Assembly (NCBI RefSeq): GCF_030125375.1
Contig: NZ_JASJUU010000001.1
Location: 620,001-684,000 of the forward strand
DNA: 64,000 nucleotides
Source: Pseudoalteromonas umbrosa
GTDB lineage: Bacteria; Pseudomonadota; Gammaproteobacteria; Enterobacterales; Alteromonadaceae
Direction: 5' to 3'
A program made the translations under genes and the position numbers. The notes beneath the pieces are model-generated. The model ran no database searches and was not told the DNA's origin. It saw only the letters and a list, made by a program, of their open reading frames with translations. This document shows, one piece after another, positions 9,501-16,504 of this stretch; position 1 is the first letter of the stretch; each line of letters opens with the position of its first letter.

Positions 9501-10491
9501 AAGCCGTATAGTTGATCTGTTGATTTAATGTGTCACTGTCATTTCGCATGACAATTGTTTCATCATCTGCCAACGCTTGTGGATTATCTGTAAGTATGCC
9601 AACCAAGTTAGAAACATTAATCGTTTTAAGTTCATTAAACGCTTCTTCACCTGTGATCACACGTTCAATGGCACTTTTATTTAACACTCTACGTAAAAGC
9701 CCTGACAAAGGGTGGCCGAGCAATGCGCTAGGCATTGGGATATGGGCATCACTCAATTGTTTGTGATAAATAGAAGCAACACTAGTACCATTCATTGCTG
9801 GCGTGCCGGTAAGGCATTCCAAATAGACTAAGCCCCAAACGTATAAATCAGTTTTGGTTGTAGCTGGTTCGCCTCGCAATTGCTCAGGTGCGCTATATGA
9901 AGGGGTTCCCAGCGTTTCTTGCGTGAGCGTTAATGTACGAAAATCTGCTTGGCGGCTATCGTTAGTGAGCGTACCAATACCAAAATCAAGAATTTTTGCA
10001 TGCAGCTTAGCGCCGGTTTTGCTCAACATGATGTTGGCAGGTTTTATATCCCTATGCACAATGCCTTTACTGTGTGCGTGAATAAGCGCATCTAGCACTT
10101 GAGACATAATGTCAGTTGCTTCAGGGGCACTAAATGGCCCTTCTAATAAGAGGTGCTCACGCAAAGAACGACCTTCGACAAACTCGAATACCCCGTAGAG
10201 TAAGTCGTCATTTATTTGGCCTTGGTCGAGTAATCGGACAATATTAGGGTGCTGCAATTGGCTACTTAGTGATGTCTCTCGTTTGAATCGCTCAATGTAT
10301 CTTTGTTTTTTTTGTTCTTCACAGTGCGGTTCTATAGCGAGGAATTTGATAGCGACCATTTGGCCGGTACTTTTTTGTTTGGCTTTGAATACTTTACCGA
10401 AGCCGCCTTCACCAATTTTATCGAGTAACTCGTAATATGAGGACTCAAAGCTGTCGAGTATGTATGAATCAGAAAATTGCGTTAATGACAT
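6559..10491 (-). CDS. TOMM-type kinase/cyclase fusion: Ser/Thr kinase, degenerate class III cyclase, AAA ATPase and TPR protein
   Basis: A 1310-residue protein of about the length reported for TOMM kinase/cyclase fusion proteins. Residues about 20-290 are a complete eukaryote-like protein kinase: Gly loop IGEGGFGKVF, VAIKFL lysine, HRDIKPANIM catalytic loop, LDFGIG and SAPEQL. Residues about 335-500 resemble a class III nucleotide cyclase (ITVLAL, FYFGYP, LGIHTG, NVANAA), but the first metal-binding Asp position appears to be Arg and the GD motif is AD, so it is probably a non-catalytic sensor or regulator. A P-loop GEAGIGKSRLL lies near 555 and a Walker B-like FIIEDIHWAD near 690, followed by TPR-like helices to the end. 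Such proteins resemble signalling ATPases that gate expression or maturation. It is the first gene of the operon, with a 36-base inverted-repeat element centred about 73 bases upstream. Confidence 0.88.
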   Translation of the reverse strand: MSLTQFSDSYILDSFESSYYELLDKIGEGGFGKVFKAKQKSTGQMVAIKFLAIEPHCEEQKKQRYIERFKRETSLSSQLQHPNIVRLLDQGQINDDLLYGVFEFVEGRSLREHLLLEGPFSAPEATDIMSQVLDALIHAHSKGIVHRDIKPANIMLSKTGAKLHAKILDFGIGTLTNDSRQADFRTLTLTQETLGTPSYSAPEQLRGEPATTKTDLYVWGLVYLECLTGTPAMNGTSVASIYHKQLSDAHIPMPSALLGHPLSGLLRRVLNKSAIERVITGEEAFNELKTINVSNLVGILTDNPQALADDETIVMRNDSDTLNQQINYTALTERKQITVLALRFSTTFTDDREHDLEVLDTLFKSQRNHCIDIAIRFGAYHVGSVADTSLFYFGYPNASDNDTRLSARSALEIVSDLTKRNALIKEAHGAQLNVHLGIHTGIFVTYASSVPDGNVANAAMTLARTAKEKQILCSADARSILDPYSEFEYFVDLKLGQSPKPEPVFGLKGERQVEAFGFMRGTRNNYELVGRENELKLALSSLFEISNKTSISHICGEAGIGKSRLLQEIRSHAVKYQHLVAQCLPEHEHNALYPILNLIKFLFNANHLNANLISTLLTKGLEKKSENIDVDKVLPIVLVWLNVDLIDIAPSTLPPEAQKELLFHGLAALLTSTEHSLSEKKLFIIEDIHWADSTTIEFICFLSTSLGSSDVIFSSSRNSAPSAISKLSPREIKIKKLSTASTQSFIKTLFDNLEVSEQVVDVLVSRTDGIPLFIEELVGMLKQKALIQQVSGKVEFTTPHNLDQVPSSLRESLQQKLDTLIHAKETAQLAATIGREFEYELIAQASSLSEQQIQNDLNELISRDLVIRQRRVHRDTYIFKHALVRDAAYKSITNSSKAQMHNKVAQAFVSQKAQSEDSLAVISEHFRLANDKDKAIEYGVAAAEKAYHKHAAHEAIAILMPLEGLLNHQVDNNKYKITAYTVLINAHMSTKGWASKEVLDYTNKLITLYENLKMDDELNTYLWWMVFNCVVSGQAQEMPSILNRMQSNINALKPIHKACFYCAAAFYEFSVGQQGCFLNVVELSKKSIEIFDNYSIERHESTYGFDVEVFCRSLLAQTYSQLNDFENAYAMSDIAVDKATKLEHPPTLGIAWMYRNEVHINARDKERCRKLSIKIIELVKKYKLPIYEYYCLMQSDWANNSTENMELCFKKLIENNSNFSIYHYQSHYIETLIKQGKYTEARDKLIQLVTLANRFNQHYYDSKLYYYEILLNKLIENESMFKSNSFESFVNQHATLHCEMIKKEIKNNER

Positions 10492-11088
10492 AATAGTAAT
10501 GAGCTTCTCTAAATTAATATCCGTTTATGGCATATATATGTTACTAATTTATACATTAGCGATAAATTGCTAATGTATAAATCCGATATCCACATTATAA
10601 CTACTGTTAACACTAAAACCAGAATTATTCGATAATCGGTATAATTCGATTTGGTATGTTAATTTTTAGGTTGAAAAGTGCGTAAAAACAAATGTGTGAA
10701 ACGCATACTATCCTAATTTTTGCAATTTACTTTCATCGATATAGCTTGAGATATTAGTGCTAAGATTCAAGAGAGTAAATACAGGTGTAATAAAGTGTAA
10801 TATTTGATTGAAAATGAATCAATGCTATATGTAAGGCTTGCATCTAATCTTTATAGGCTTTGAAAGGCCCATGAAATATAGGCTTTATTCAATGTATAAG
10901 CCCAAAATACATGCTTCTAAAATGCTCTGAATGTTTTTTGAGGCTTTGCTATGGTCAGTAGTGGTAATTAAGTGATTATTGATATAATTGATATTAATGA
11001 AAAAGTTGGTTTTTTACATTTATATGTTAAATATGCAGCTCCCTGTTGAAAATATTGCATAAATAAAGGCGGTTTTTAGCTGAGTTAG
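10492..11088. other. 597-base intergenic region upstream of the kinase fusion operon
   Basis: AT-rich stretch without a convincing gene on either strand; the longest ATG-started frames I followed by eye were about 20 codons. It should hold the promoter of the five-gene operon, and the only striking element is the perfect inverted repeat at 10547-10582. I looked here for a short TOMM precursor peptide and did not find one. Confidence 0.6.
10547..10582. promoter_or_regulatory. Perfect 14-bp inverted repeat upstream of the kinase fusion gene
   Basis: Arms ATTTATACATTAGC (10547-10560) and GCTAATGTATAAAT (10569-10582) are exact reverse complements with an 8-base spacer GATAAATT. The element lies 56 to 91 bases upstream of the kinase start codon. 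Its size and symmetry suit a dimeric repressor or activator operator, or a 5' leader hairpin. It lacks a T-run in either direction, so it is unlikely to be a terminator. Confidence 0.6.
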
Positions 11089-11607
11089 TTAAGCAATGGC
11101 CTTTATCAAGATACTCATGTCAGTAATACCAGCCTCTTTCATTGCGTCTTTTACATTTTCTATTGTTTCAAAATATTGCAATTGCAATTGCATGAAATAT
11201 TGATTTCTTGAGTCATAATAGGCTTTTTGCGCTTCGTCATCATGATCTGTTGTGGCATTAAGTTCAGCTACTTCTTGTTTGACCAGATCTAGCTCTTCTT
11301 TCATTTCCTCTAATCGTTCTAGCATTCTTCGAATGTGGTCTGGAATGTCGCCATACTTGTCTTCTGCTTTTTCTCTTGCTTCTCGGCCAGACAGCTTTTC
11401 TTTTTCTTTATCTGAGAGTTTATGAGTGCCTTCTAGTTCAGAAGTATCGTCAGTTTTTTCGGCAGTGTTGCCATCGCTTTTGTCTACTTCAGAGGTCTTT
11501 TTATTCTCTTCTTGTGTTTTTTGCTCTATGTACCTAGCTTTCTCATTAATCTCTTTTATGGCCTGATAGCCAGATGCAGAGTTCGCTTCATGTATAACAA
11601 TCATCAT
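11089..11607 (-). CDS. Hypothetical charged, coiled-coil protein
   Basis: A 172-residue protein with no signal peptide and no recognised domain. Residues about 20-75 are very rich in Lys, Glu, Asp and Ser (low complexity), followed by a heptad-like segment HIRRMLERLEEMKEELDLVK and a second helical segment with many Gln and Tyr near the end. The composition suggests an elongated cytoplasmic protein. Two adjacent ATG codons (11607 and 11604) could both start it. It stands alone, about 600 bases upstream of the kinase operon on the same strand, and a link to that operon cannot be shown. No function is offered. Confidence 0.65.
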   Translation of the reverse strand: MMIVIHEANSASGYQAIKEINEKARYIEQKTQEENKKTSEVDKSDGNTAEKTDDTSELEGTHKLSDKEKEKLSGREAREKAEDKYGDIPDHIRRMLERLEEMKEELDLVKQEVAELNATTDHDDEAQKAYYDSRNQYFMQLQLQYFETIENVKDAMKEAGITDMSILIKAIA

Positions 11608-11762
11608 AAAATCCTTGGTATTACATTACCTAAAAAACAATTTGAACCAGAAGTACAAGCATTTATCGGCATATACATGATAAACATTAATACATTTTTA
11701 TTATTTAATATAATTATTTGAGACGAGAAATATAACTACTGATATGAGTTGATATAAGGGTT

Positions 11763-11790
11763 TTTCAAGGCGCTTATTTGCGCCTTGAAA
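11763..11790 (-). terminator. Strong hairpin after the Tsx-like gene, probable terminator
   Basis: Perfect 11-bp stem TTTCAAGGCGC / GCGCCTTGAAA with a six-base loop, starting 12 bases beyond the Tsx-like stop codon. There is no clear U-tract on the minus-strand transcript, so it may stabilise the 3' end rather than terminate efficiently. Confidence 0.5.
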
Positions 11791-11802
11791 TAAGTTAAGT
11801 GA

Positions 11803-12588
11803 TCAGAATGTCCAAGCAACGTGTATCTGAGGCACTGATTCATTGGTGTCAGTGCCGAGTTTATTACGCCAATATTGCCATTCTAAGCCTAAATAAAGTT
11901 GACCTTCAGGCATTTCAAGCGCGTGACCTAGATCCCAGCGAACAATAGGCTGTGCTAGTAGCCAGCCTTTAACGTCTACGCCTAATTCATTTTCTCTTTG
12001 AGCAATATATTCAACGTGTCCAGTTACTTCAAACTTTTGATTGCCGATATTAAAAGGGTATCCCCACGCGATATCTATCATCCAGCTGTTTGATTCTGCA
12101 GGAGCGCCGTCTCTAGCAACACCTTCGTTGTCATCAATGTAGGCTGTGAATAAGGTAGATAAGAAGCTAAAGCCTTCGGCGTTCCAAGAGACTTTTAAAC
12201 CAGGTAAGTATTTCATGACTTTTGAGTCACCAGCCATGTTAAAACCAGCAACTAATCCGATGTCTTTTATCACACCATTTTGAAACTCAAATCCAGCTGT
12301 TTTTGACAGGCTGAATGTTGAGTACCACTCGCCATAAAAATCTCTATCTTGATAGTTATCATCTAAGTCATCGACGAGATAGTCAACAAAGAAAAAATTA
12401 TCCCCGTATTGATAACCAGAGCTGTGCTGCAATGAATAAACAGTGGTATTGGCCTTATTTTGTGAGAAAGGGTTTTTAAAATCCCCGTGATTAATATGAA
12501 GCTGAGTATTACTCCAATCTGCAGCATATGCTGAAGAGGTGAAACAAGTGAGGGCAGTGGACAGTGCCAGAGAGAGTTTTTTGTTCAT
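11803..12588 (-). CDS. Tsx-like nucleoside-specific outer-membrane channel
   Basis: A 261-residue protein with a signal peptide (about 22 residues, ending SAYA before ADWSNTQL) and alternating aromatic beta-strand pattern ending in Phe (VAWTF), typical of a 12-strand outer-membrane barrel. The start of the mature protein, WSNTQLHINHGDF, and LEWQYWRNKLG near the C-terminus fit the Tsx/OmpK nucleoside channel family. The known role is diffusion of nucleosides, and small related molecules, into the periplasm. It lies 86 bases downstream of the NhaC-family transporter gene on the same strand and probably shares its transcript, which would give an outer- and inner-membrane uptake pair. Substrate within the family is not resolved. 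Confidence 0.8.
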   Translation of the reverse strand: MNKKLSLALSTALTCFTSSAYAADWSNTQLHINHGDFKNPFSQNKANTTVYSLQHSSGYQYGDNFFFVDYLVDDLDDNYQDRDFYGEWYSTFSLSKTAGFEFQNGVIKDIGLVAGFNMAGDSKVMKYLPGLKVSWNAEGFSFLSTLFTAYIDDNEGVARDGAPAESNSWMIDIAWGYPFNIGNQKFEVTGHVEYIAQRENELGVDVKGWLLAQPIVRWDLGHALEMPEGQLYLGLEWQYWRNKLGTDTNESVPQIHVAWTF

Positions 12589-12643
12589 TAATATATCTTC
12601 AAAGTTGAGGAACTTTGTAATTATATATTAATTCAGGGGGTTA

Positions 12644-12667
12644 TGTGCACCCGAAAACAGGTGCACA
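12644..12667 (-). repeat. Intercistronic hairpin between transporter and Tsx-like gene
   Basis: Perfect 8-bp stem TGTGCACC / GGTGCACA with an eight-base loop, directly after the transporter stop. It lacks a U-tract, so it more likely modulates relative expression or mRNA stability than fully terminates. Confidence 0.45.
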
Positions 12668-12674
12668 GATCAAG

Positions 12675-13988
12675 TTAGGCTTTATTACGACGTAAAATAA
12701 TCACAGCAACTGCGGTGAAAGCCAAAATAAAGCAATAGAATGAAGATGTAGATACATCCCAAGGGCTGATGCTGAAAGTCGCGCCTAGCAATAACGCTTG
12801 TGCGCCATATGGTAAAGAACCTTGCATAACACATGCGAAGATATCTAATAAACTTGCTGAACGCTTTGGTGATATATCGCTATCGTCCGCTAACTTTTTA
12901 GCGACAGGCCCTGCAACGATAATACTTACCGTGTTGTTTGCAATACACATATTACTGGTCATAACCAAGGCAGCAATACCAAGTTGATCAGCCACTTTAG
13001 CGTTCAACTTGCCAAGCTTTGATGTGATTTTATGGATTTTAGTCGCGATATACTCTAAACCGCCATTAATACGGATAAACTCAGACAGGCCACCAATAAA
13101 CATCGACAGTAAAAAGATTTCCTGCATGTCAGTGAAGCCTTTATATACGTCTTTAACGAATGCGCCGCCTTCATAATCACCGGCAAAGCCAACCGCTGCC
13201 GCAAAAATAATACCGCTGAAAAGCACAGCGAATACATTCAAGCCCATCACAGCTAAAATAAGAATAAATGCATAAGGTAGTACTAATAACCAATCGAAAT
13301 CTTTTGTTTCAACAGCTTGAGGCTCAGGGGTCAAGAATACCAGTAGCAGTACAGTGAAGAAGGCTGCAGGTAAAGCAATTTTTAAATTCTCTTTAAACTT
13401 GTCTTTCATTTCACAGCCTTGCGTACGTGTCGCTGCGATTGTGGTATCAGAAATAATGGACAAGTTGTCACCGAACATAGCGCCAGAAACGATTGTGCCG
13501 GCCATCAGGGCTGGGTCAATACCTGTTTTTATAGATACCGCATACGCAATCGGGCCTATGGCACCGATAGTACCCATAGATGTCCCCATTGCTGTAGAGA
13601 CAACCGCAGCAATTAAAAATAAGCCAGGTAATAAAAATGTAGGTGGAATAAGCGATAGACCCGCGTTCACAACCGCATCAACACCACCTGTAGCTCCTGC
13701 GACTGCTGAGAAAGAACCTGCAAGCAAGTAGATAAGGCACATGGTGATGATGTTACTGTGTCCAGCGCCTTTAATGAAAGTTTCAACGCTTTGATTAATT
13801 GATGTTTTGTTTAACCAAAAAGCAAGCACAATCGCTGGTAAAATAGCTACCGGTGCAGGTAATTGGTAAAAGGCATAGTCAACGCCTTGTGATTGTAGAT
13901 ATAAACCTGCGCCTAGAAATAGGGCAACAAAGGTAAGTAAAGGTAACAAAGATAACTTTGCACGTGTGTTGTCAAAAGATGGCTGCAT
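12675..13988 (-). CDS. NhaC-family transporter, candidate methionine transporter (MetT-like)
   Basis: I choose the ATG at 13988 (437 residues), preceded by GGGGAG, over an upstream TTG in the same frame. The protein has about 11-12 hydrophobic spans and typical NhaC-superfamily segments such as AVVSTAMGTSMGTIGAIGPI and SGAMFGDNLSIISDTTIAAT. The family name implies Na+/H+ exchange, but several members carry amino acids; MetT, a proposed methionine transporter of gammaproteobacteria, is one. A perfect MetJ half-operator sequence (AGACGTCT) lies about 140 bases upstream, which supports a sulfur amino-acid role. The Tsx-like gene downstream raises a methylthio-nucleoside as an alternative substrate. 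Substrate is inferred only from regulation and context. Confidence 0.75.
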   Translation of the reverse strand: MQPSFDNTRAKLSLLPLLTFVALFLGAGLYLQSQGVDYAFYQLPAPVAILPAIVLAFWLNKTSINQSVETFIKGAGHSNIITMCLIYLLAGSFSAVAGATGGVDAVVNAGLSLIPPTFLLPGLFLIAAVVSTAMGTSMGTIGAIGPIAYAVSIKTGIDPALMAGTIVSGAMFGDNLSIISDTTIAATRTQGCEMKDKFKENLKIALPAAFFTVLLLVFLTPEPQAVETKDFDWLLVLPYAFILILAVMGLNVFAVLFSGIIFAAAVGFAGDYEGGAFVKDVYKGFTDMQEIFLLSMFIGGLSEFIRINGGLEYIATKIHKITSKLGKLNAKVADQLGIAALVMTSNMCIANNTVSIIVAGPVAKKLADDSDISPKRSASLLDIFACVMQGSLPYGAQALLLGATFSISPWDVSTSSFYCFILAFTAVAVIILRRNKA

Positions 13989-13998
13989 AGCACTCCCC

Positions 13999-14039
13999 AA
14001 AAAACAGTGTCTACTTAAGTTGCAGTGTGTAAGTAGACA
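13999..14039 (-). promoter_or_regulatory. Leader hairpin followed by U-run just before the transporter RBS (attenuator-like)
   Basis: On the transcript, arms from 14039-14030 and 14017-14008 (TGTCTACTTA / TAAGTAGACA) form a perfect 10-bp stem with a 12-base loop, followed after three bases by six U residues (complement of 13999-14004), then GGGGAG and the start codon. The layout is that of an intrinsic terminator inside a 5' leader, though the stem is AT-rich. Confidence 0.45.
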
Positions 14040-14071
14040 TAACCACAGCCAACAGGGCTATTATTAGCTGT

Positions 14072-14124
14072 ATTTAAACTTCTACGCCCGCAATAATTAA
14101 ATCGGCGAAAGTGGAAGTTTAAAT
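14072..14124 (-). repeat. Long inverted repeat in the transporter leader
   Basis: Arms ATTTAAACTTCTAC (14072-14085) and GTGGAAGTTTAAAT (14111-14124) pair with one G/U-type mismatch around a 25-base loop. It lies between the MetJ-like box and the attenuator-like hairpin, so the transporter mRNA leader appears to hold at least two stems. Confidence 0.5.
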
Positions 14125-14139
14125 GTTTAGACGTCTAAA
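14121..14139 (-). promoter_or_regulatory. MetJ-like operator upstream of the NhaC-family transporter
   Basis: The sequence contains the exact met-box AGACGTCT (14129-14136) inside a 14-bp perfect palindrome TTTAGACGTCTAAA (14126-14139), abutted by AAATGTTT, which matches 5 of 8 met-box positions. MetJ binds two or more tandem 8-bp boxes; the second box here is weak. A TATAAT hexamer on the minus strand about 20 bases upstream (complement of about 14155-14160) would place the operator over the transcription start. Confidence 0.55.
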
Positions 14140-14339
14140 GTCTACGGTCTTTATTATAATTATTGAATAACTGACTATGGCATAGAGATACGCTAAACTC
14201 TAGGCCGGTACAAGCATGTGTTAATTAGTTGTTTACTCGATTAAGTGCTAGAAGAAAATGCGCATAATAGGATGAAGAGGACGAATTGATTATCGTCTAC
14301 CCATCTGAAGCGTTGATAAAAATTAGGAATGAGAAAGTA

Positions 14340-15140
14340 ATGACAAAAATAGGTGTATTTGGTGCAAACGGCAGAATGGGACAGGCACTGATTGAAGCGG
14401 TAGAGATTGAAAAAGAGGTCGAGCTTGCAGGCGCATTTGTAAGAGAAAGCTCGCAATATTTGAATACGCAAGTCAAGGCACTGCAACCTGTGCACACATC
14501 AGCGCTTCAATTTAGCGATGAAAGTAGTGAAGACCTGCAAGCTGATGTGCTAATCGACTTTACGTTACCTGAAGGTATGTTGTCTCATTTAAAAGTGGCA
14601 GTAAGCAAACAAATCCCCATGGTGATTGGTACAACCGGTCTATCTGATCAAGAGATGGCACATTTACAAGAAGCCAGTAAGCACATCCCCATTGTATTTG
14701 CGCGCAACTTTAGCGTCGGCGTAAATCTGTTATTAAACTTGGTGCAAACGGCAGCGACCAAGCTAGCTGATGAAATGGATATTGAAATATTTGAAGCCCA
14801 CCACAGAAATAAGATTGATGCACCGTCAGGTACGGCATTAGCGATTGGTGAAGCCATCGCAGAGGCGAAAGGGTGGGATCATGACACTGTTGCGAGGTAT
14901 GACCGCTCTAATGTTCATGAAGCGAAAAGTCAAGATGAAATTGGCTATTCAGTCCTCCGAGCAGGTGACATAGTTGGTGAACATACAGCTTACTTTGCAA
15001 CCATGGGTGAAAGGCTTGAATTAACCCACAAAGCGGCATCAAGGTTAACGTTTGCATCAGGTGCCGTAAGGGCTGCACAGTGGTTGAAAAACAAACCAGC
15101 AGGACTTTATGACATGCAAGATGTCCTAGGTTTGAAGTAG
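14340..15140 (+). CDS. dapB: 4-hydroxy-tetrahydrodipicolinate reductase
   Basis: A 266-residue protein when started at the ATG at 14340, where homologues begin (MTKIGVFGANGRMGQAL); an upstream in-frame ATG at 14286 would add 18 unlikely residues. The N-terminal Rossmann motif GANGRMG, the central IGTTGLSD segment and EAHHRNKIDAPSGTAL (catalytic His pair and Lys) are all present. DapB reduces the DapA product with NAD(P)H to tetrahydrodipicolinate on the path to meso-diaminopimelate and lysine. It acts in the cytoplasm. Placement before carA and carB matches many gammaproteobacteria. A good intrinsic terminator follows. Confidence 0.97.
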   Translation: MTKIGVFGANGRMGQALIEAVEIEKEVELAGAFVRESSQYLNTQVKALQPVHTSALQFSDESSEDLQADVLIDFTLPEGMLSHLKVAVSKQIPMVIGTTGLSDQEMAHLQEASKHIPIVFARNFSVGVNLLLNLVQTAATKLADEMDIEIFEAHHRNKIDAPSGTALAIGEAIAEAKGWDHDTVARYDRSNVHEAKSQDEIGYSVLRAGDIVGEHTAYFATMGERLELTHKAASRLTFASGAVRAAQWLKNKPAGLYDMQDVLGLK

Positions 15141-15164
15141 TTTGTTTATTTTTTTGGCGGTTTC

Positions 15165-15204
15165 ACTTGAAAATGACTTTTAAGTGCTTATTTTCAAGTT
15201 TTTT
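15165..15204 (+). terminator. Rho-independent terminator of dapB
   Basis: Perfect 10-bp stem ACTTGAAAAT / ATTTTCAAGT followed by TTTTTT, 25 bases after the dapB stop codon. Confidence 0.75.
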
Positions 15205-15295
15205 ACTCTAATTATTAGACGAATCCCAGAAAGTGCTGTAGACTATAACGAATTTGCCAAAATTTAATTACTGCGTGTTACCAAGCGCTTTGTAG

Positions 15296-15331
15296 ACGGG
15301 AAAAAAGCGTGTTTGCTTATCCCGTTTTTTT
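15296..15331 (+). terminator. Terminator or attenuator in the carA leader
   Basis: ACGGG (15296-15300) pairs with CCCGT (15321-15325), with additional AGC/GCT pairing inside, and is followed by seven T residues. It lies only about 20 bases before the carA start, so if transcription starts upstream of it, it could attenuate carAB. In enterobacteria carAB is controlled at two promoters in this interval; attenuation here is inference from layout. Confidence 0.5.
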
Positions 15332-15349
15332 ATATCTATGGAGGTTAAC

Positions 15350-16486
15350 TTGACTAAATCCGCTCTGTTAGTCCTTGAAGACGGTACGGTGTTTCGCGGT
15401 ACTGCCATCGGCGCCGACGGTATTTCTGTTGGTGAGGTAGTATTCAATACGTCTATGACAGGATATCAAGAAATCTTGACAGATCCGTCTTACGCGGAAC
15501 AAATTGTCACCTTAACTTACCCGCACATCGGAAACACTGGTACCAACAGTGAAGACGAGGAAGCGGACAAAATCTGGGCTAAAGGCCTTGTGATTCGTGA
15601 CTTACCATTACTAGCAAGTAATTTCCGTAACGAACAATCGTTAAGTGATTATTTAAAAGAACGTAATATTCTAGGGATAGCGGATATCGATACGCGTAAG
15701 CTGACGCGTATTCTACGTGATAAGGGAGCTCAAAACGGCTGCATCATCGCTGGTGATGACGTTGACGAGCAAAAGGCGCTTGAAGCGGCTAAGGCATTCC
15801 CTGGCCTAAAAGGAATGGATTTAGCAAAAGTTGTAACAACAGAATCTTCTTTCCCTTGGAATGAAGGCAGCTGGACACTGGGTGAAGGCTTTAAAACGCT
15901 TGAGCAAGGTGAAGAGCAGTTCCATGTTGTTGCATACGATTTTGGTGTAAAGAAAAATATCTTACGTATGCTAGTTGACCGTGGCTGTAAGCTAACGGTT
16001 GTTCCTGCAGAAACCTCCGCTGCAGAAGTACTGGCATTAAACCCAGACGGCATCTTCCTTTCAAATGGACCTGGTGATCCAGAGCCATGTACTTATGCAA
16101 TTGATGCCATCAAGTCTTTCCTTGAAACAGACACTCCAATTTTTGGTATTTGTCTTGGTCACCAATTACTGGCATTAGCATCAGGTGCAAAAACAGTAAA
16201 AATGAAGTTTGGTCACCACGGTGGTAACCACCCGGTTAAAGATTTAGACCGTGACGTAGTGATGATCACAGCGCAAAACCATGGTTTCGCTGCTGATGAG
16301 CAGAGCTTACCTGACAATCTTCGTGCAACGCACAAGTCATTATTCGACGGTACGTTACAGGGTATTCACCGCACTGATAAGCCAGCTTTCAGTTTCCAAG
16401 GTCACCCTGAAGCAAGCCCAGGTCCACACGACGCAGCGCCGTTGTTTGACCACTTCATTGAATTAATGCAAGCACGCAAAGCCTAA
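15350..16486 (+). CDS. carA: Carbamoyl-phosphate synthase small (glutaminase) subunit
   Basis: I place the start at the TTG at 15350 (378 residues) because GGAGG stands five bases before it; the ATG at 15338 overlaps that Shine-Dalgarno and has none of its own. Escherichia coli carA also starts with TTG. The C-terminal class I amidotransferase domain shows the nucleophile in [15 protein letters not shown] and the His and Glu of the triad in [13 protein letters not shown]. CarA splits glutamine and passes ammonia through a tunnel to CarB to make carbamoyl phosphate for arginine and pyrimidines. carB begins 18 bases downstream, so the two are one operon. Confidence 0.97.
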   Translation: MTKSALLVLEDGTVFRGTAIGADGISVGEVVFNTSMTGYQEILTDPSYAEQIVTLTYPHIGNTGTNSEDEEADKIWAKGLVIRDLPLLASNFRNEQSLSDYLKERNILGIADIDTRKLTRILRDKGAQNGCIIAGDDVDEQKALEAAKAFPGLKGMDLAKVVTTESSFPWNEGSWTLGEGFKTLEQGEEQFHVVAYDFGVKKNILRMLVDRGCKLTVVPAETSAAEVLALNPDGIFLSNGPGDPEPCTYAIDAIKSFLETDTPIFGICLGHQLLALASGAKTVKMKFGHHGGNHPVKDLDRDVVMITAQNHGFAADEQSLPDNLRATHKSLFDGTLQGIHRTDKPAFSFQGHPEASPGPHDAAPLFDHFIELMQARKA

Positions 16487-16504
16487 TTTATTACTGGAGT
16501 AACA

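Noticed and set aside
10492..11088. A short TOMM precursor peptide gene
   Set aside because: Followed both strands and found only frames of about 20 codons without Cys/Ser/Thr-rich ends.
15338..15349. ATG at 15338 as the carA start
   Set aside because: It lies over the GGAGG that serves the TTG at 15350 and lacks its own ribosome-binding site; the homologous E. coli start is also TTG.
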